DNA from: an uncultured Eubacteriales bacterium
GTDB lineage: Bacteria; Bacillota; Clostridia; Lachnospirales; Lachnospiraceae
Length of the DNA: 6,802 bases
Direction: 5' to 3'
NCBI GenBank assembly: GCA_900544525.1
Contig: UQVN01000187.1
Coordinates: 1-6,802 of the forward strand
Every line of letters begins with the position of its first letter. Position 1 is the stretch's first letter. This document shows, piece after piece, positions 6,057 through 6,802 of the stretch. The position numbers and the translations under genes are program-made. The notes below the pieces were generated by a model, which was not told the origin of the DNA, did no database searches, and saw only the letters and a list, made by a program, of their open reading frames with translations.

Positions 6057-6085
6057 TATCCTATGCTCATAAGAGAAAAAAGGTT
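6057..6085 (-). promoter_or_regulatory. Possible sigma-K-like promoter of the DUF4397 gene
   Basis: On the minus strand AACC (6085-6082), a 16-bp spacer and CATAGGATA (6065-6057) fit the sigma-K pattern mACm-N16/17-CATAnnnTA known from Bacillus. I see no convincing sigma-A promoter in the 71-bp gap between the two flanking genes. The pattern carries little information and can occur by chance in AT-rich DNA, so this is only suggestive. The gene could instead be read through from the upstream gene, since only a weak 5-bp hairpin (GAGAA/TTCTC, 6072-6088 region) separates them. Confidence 0.25.
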
Positions 6086-6091
6086 CTCAAT

Positions 6092-6493
6092 TTATAAATA
6101 TTTTTCAATAATTTTTGTAGCATCCTCGATACAACCATCACAGCTTCTAAGAACTTTTTTCGTTTCTACCCCTTTTAAATCTTTACAAAGAATCGATTGA
6201 TTTTTTTCCATAAATTCTTTTGTTATTAATTTTGAAAGGGCATAAGTATCTTTTTTCGAATCTGGATGTTCTAAGTGAGCGGTACTATTTTTTAGTCCAT
6301 TTAAAAGAACTGCGGCAGAAACTGCACCACAAACACCGTCCATTCCACCCATTCCAAGTCCAAATCCTTCTGACAATTTAAACATAGTCTCTTCATCGAT
6401 TCCAACTTCTTCACAAAAAGCACAGGCTACTGCTTGTGCACAGTTGTATCCTTTTTCATGATTTTTTCGTACTTTTTCTAAACGATTTTCCAT
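6092..6493 (-). CDS. C_GCAxxG_C_C family putative redox protein
   Basis: This small 133-residue protein has seven cysteines: C18 in GYNCAQAV, C24, C27, C55 in GVCGAVSAAVLLNG, C103 in ILCKDL, and the pair C118/C121 in RSCDGC near the C-terminus. The order and spacing (Cys in an N-terminal helix, a central Cys-Gly-Ala motif after a Gly-rich turn FGLGMGGMDGVCGA, then late Cys residues) match the C_GCAxxG_C_C family (PF09719 / TIGR01909), named for this pattern and common in anaerobes. The usual last Gly of the central motif is Ala here. The function is not established; binding of a metal centre or thiol redox chemistry is supposed. There is no signal peptide, so it is cytosolic. The start has AGAGGAG about 6 nt upstream. 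It appears to be a separate transcription unit with a promoter near 6600. Confidence 0.9.
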   Translation of the reverse strand: MENRLEKVRKNHEKGYNCAQAVACAFCEEVGIDEETMFKLSEGFGLGMGGMDGVCGAVSAAVLLNGLKNSTAHLEHPDSKKDTYALSKLITKEFMEKNQSILCKDLKGVETKKVLRSCDGCIEDATKIIEKYL

Positions 6494-6589
6494 TTTTAAC
6501 TCCTCTTATTTTTCTTATATAAACCAATAACATCTATTATTCTATCAGCTTCTATCACTCATTTTAGCTTTTTCGTATTTCCTTACTTT

Positions 6590-6618
6590 ATTCTAGCATA
6601 ATTTTCTCTTTCTGACTA
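6590..6618 (-). promoter_or_regulatory. Candidate promoter of the C_GCAxxG_C_C gene
   Basis: The -10 is TAGAAT (6595-6590) preceded by TGC, giving an extended -10. The spacer is 17 bp, and a weak -35, TAGTCA (6618-6613), matches four of six consensus bases. The predicted leader is about 90 nt. An alternative TATATA element near 6515 is too close to the start codon to leave a normal leader. Confidence 0.5.
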
Positions 6619-6728
6619 TCCATGCTTTTTCCCTACTTAGTAATCTTTCTTTTCCTTCTTCTTTTTCTCACTCCTACTAAAAGCTCTTCTTTGTGATAGC
6701 ACCTTTTATTTTTCCCTAAATTTTAATA

Positions 6729-6768
6729 CAGAAAAAGCAATCAATCATGTAGACTAACTGCTTTTCTG
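6729..6768 (-). terminator. Intrinsic terminator of a gene beyond the right edge
   Basis: In minus-strand RNA, GCAGUUAGUC (6761-6752) pairs along its whole length with GAUUGAUUGC (6746-6737) through ten pairs, three of them G-U, around a 5-nt loop. An A-run precedes and a run of five U follows. In the plus-strand RNA the wobble positions turn into A-C mismatches, so the minus strand is the functional one. It shows that another minus-strand transcription unit ends here. Confidence 0.8.
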
Positions 6769-6802
6769 ATACTAGATACGAAATTTACAAATGAGATCTT
6801 AT

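Larger units (their letters stand above)
6494..6802. other. Non-coding region at the right edge
   Basis: There is no supportable gene in these 309 bases. On the minus strand it holds an intrinsic terminator (6729-6768), a purine-rich stretch of about 110 bases with no structure I recognise, a candidate promoter (6590-6618), and a leader of about 90 nt that ends in the AGAGGAG site of the C_GCAxxG_C_C gene. The last few codons of a minus-strand gene may lie between 6769 and 6802 (stops exist in two frames at 6787 and 6799), but the frame cannot be decided. Confidence 0.6.

Noticed and set aside
6560..6640. Tiny 11-codon minus-strand frame beginning ATGGATAGTC
   Set aside because: Far too short, no relation to a known leader peptide, and it overlaps the candidate promoter.

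Overview
The window looks like chromosomal DNA of a low-GC, anaerobic Gram-positive bacterium, probably a Clostridia member of the Lachnospiraceae type. The evidence is AT-rich DNA, strong purine-rich ribosome binding sites, consensus sigma-A promoters, a SigA-like RpoD, and a ferrous-iron feo operon with a short Cys-rich membrane protein of the kind found beside feoB in Clostridia. The genus cannot be fixed from sequence reading alone. Every gene I can support lies on the minus strand, so transcription runs from high to low coordinates.

Layout in transcription order (right to left): (1) 6494-6802 is non-coding. It holds a good intrinsic terminator for a gene beyond the right edge and a plausible promoter for the next gene. 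(2) 6092-6493 encodes a seven-cysteine C_GCAxxG_C_C family protein (putative redox or metal protein). (3) 4938-6020 encodes a protein with an N-terminal PQMG-type pentapeptide repeat tract and two DUF4397-like beta domains. A weak sigma-K-like promoter motif sits upstream. (4) 3658-4833 encodes the sigma-70 factor RpoD/SigA. It has its own near-consensus promoter, a two-hairpin leader and a strong terminator, and no dnaG is adjacent. (5) 2727-3542 encodes a Cof-type HAD phosphatase. (6) 146-2606 is a complete ferrous iron uptake operon: feoA, feoB (4-nt overlap) and a 54-residue Cys-rich membrane protein. A TTGACA-17-TATACT promoter and a near-perfect 7-1-7 Fur box precede it, and an intrinsic terminator closes it.

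The feo genes form one coherent unit: Fur-Fe(II) should silence it in iron-replete cells, FeoB moves Fe(II) through the membrane, FeoA supports FeoB, and the small Cys-rich protein probably serves as a membrane-anchored accessory. The other genes appear to be separately transcribed single-gene units.

I see no mobile element, CRISPR array, tRNA, rRNA or defence system, and no clear sign of an undescribed multi-gene system. The most interesting items are the repeat-bearing DUF4397 protein with its possible mother-cell promoter, the solitary and slightly divergent rpoD with a structured leader, and the short Cys-rich gene at the end of the feo operon.
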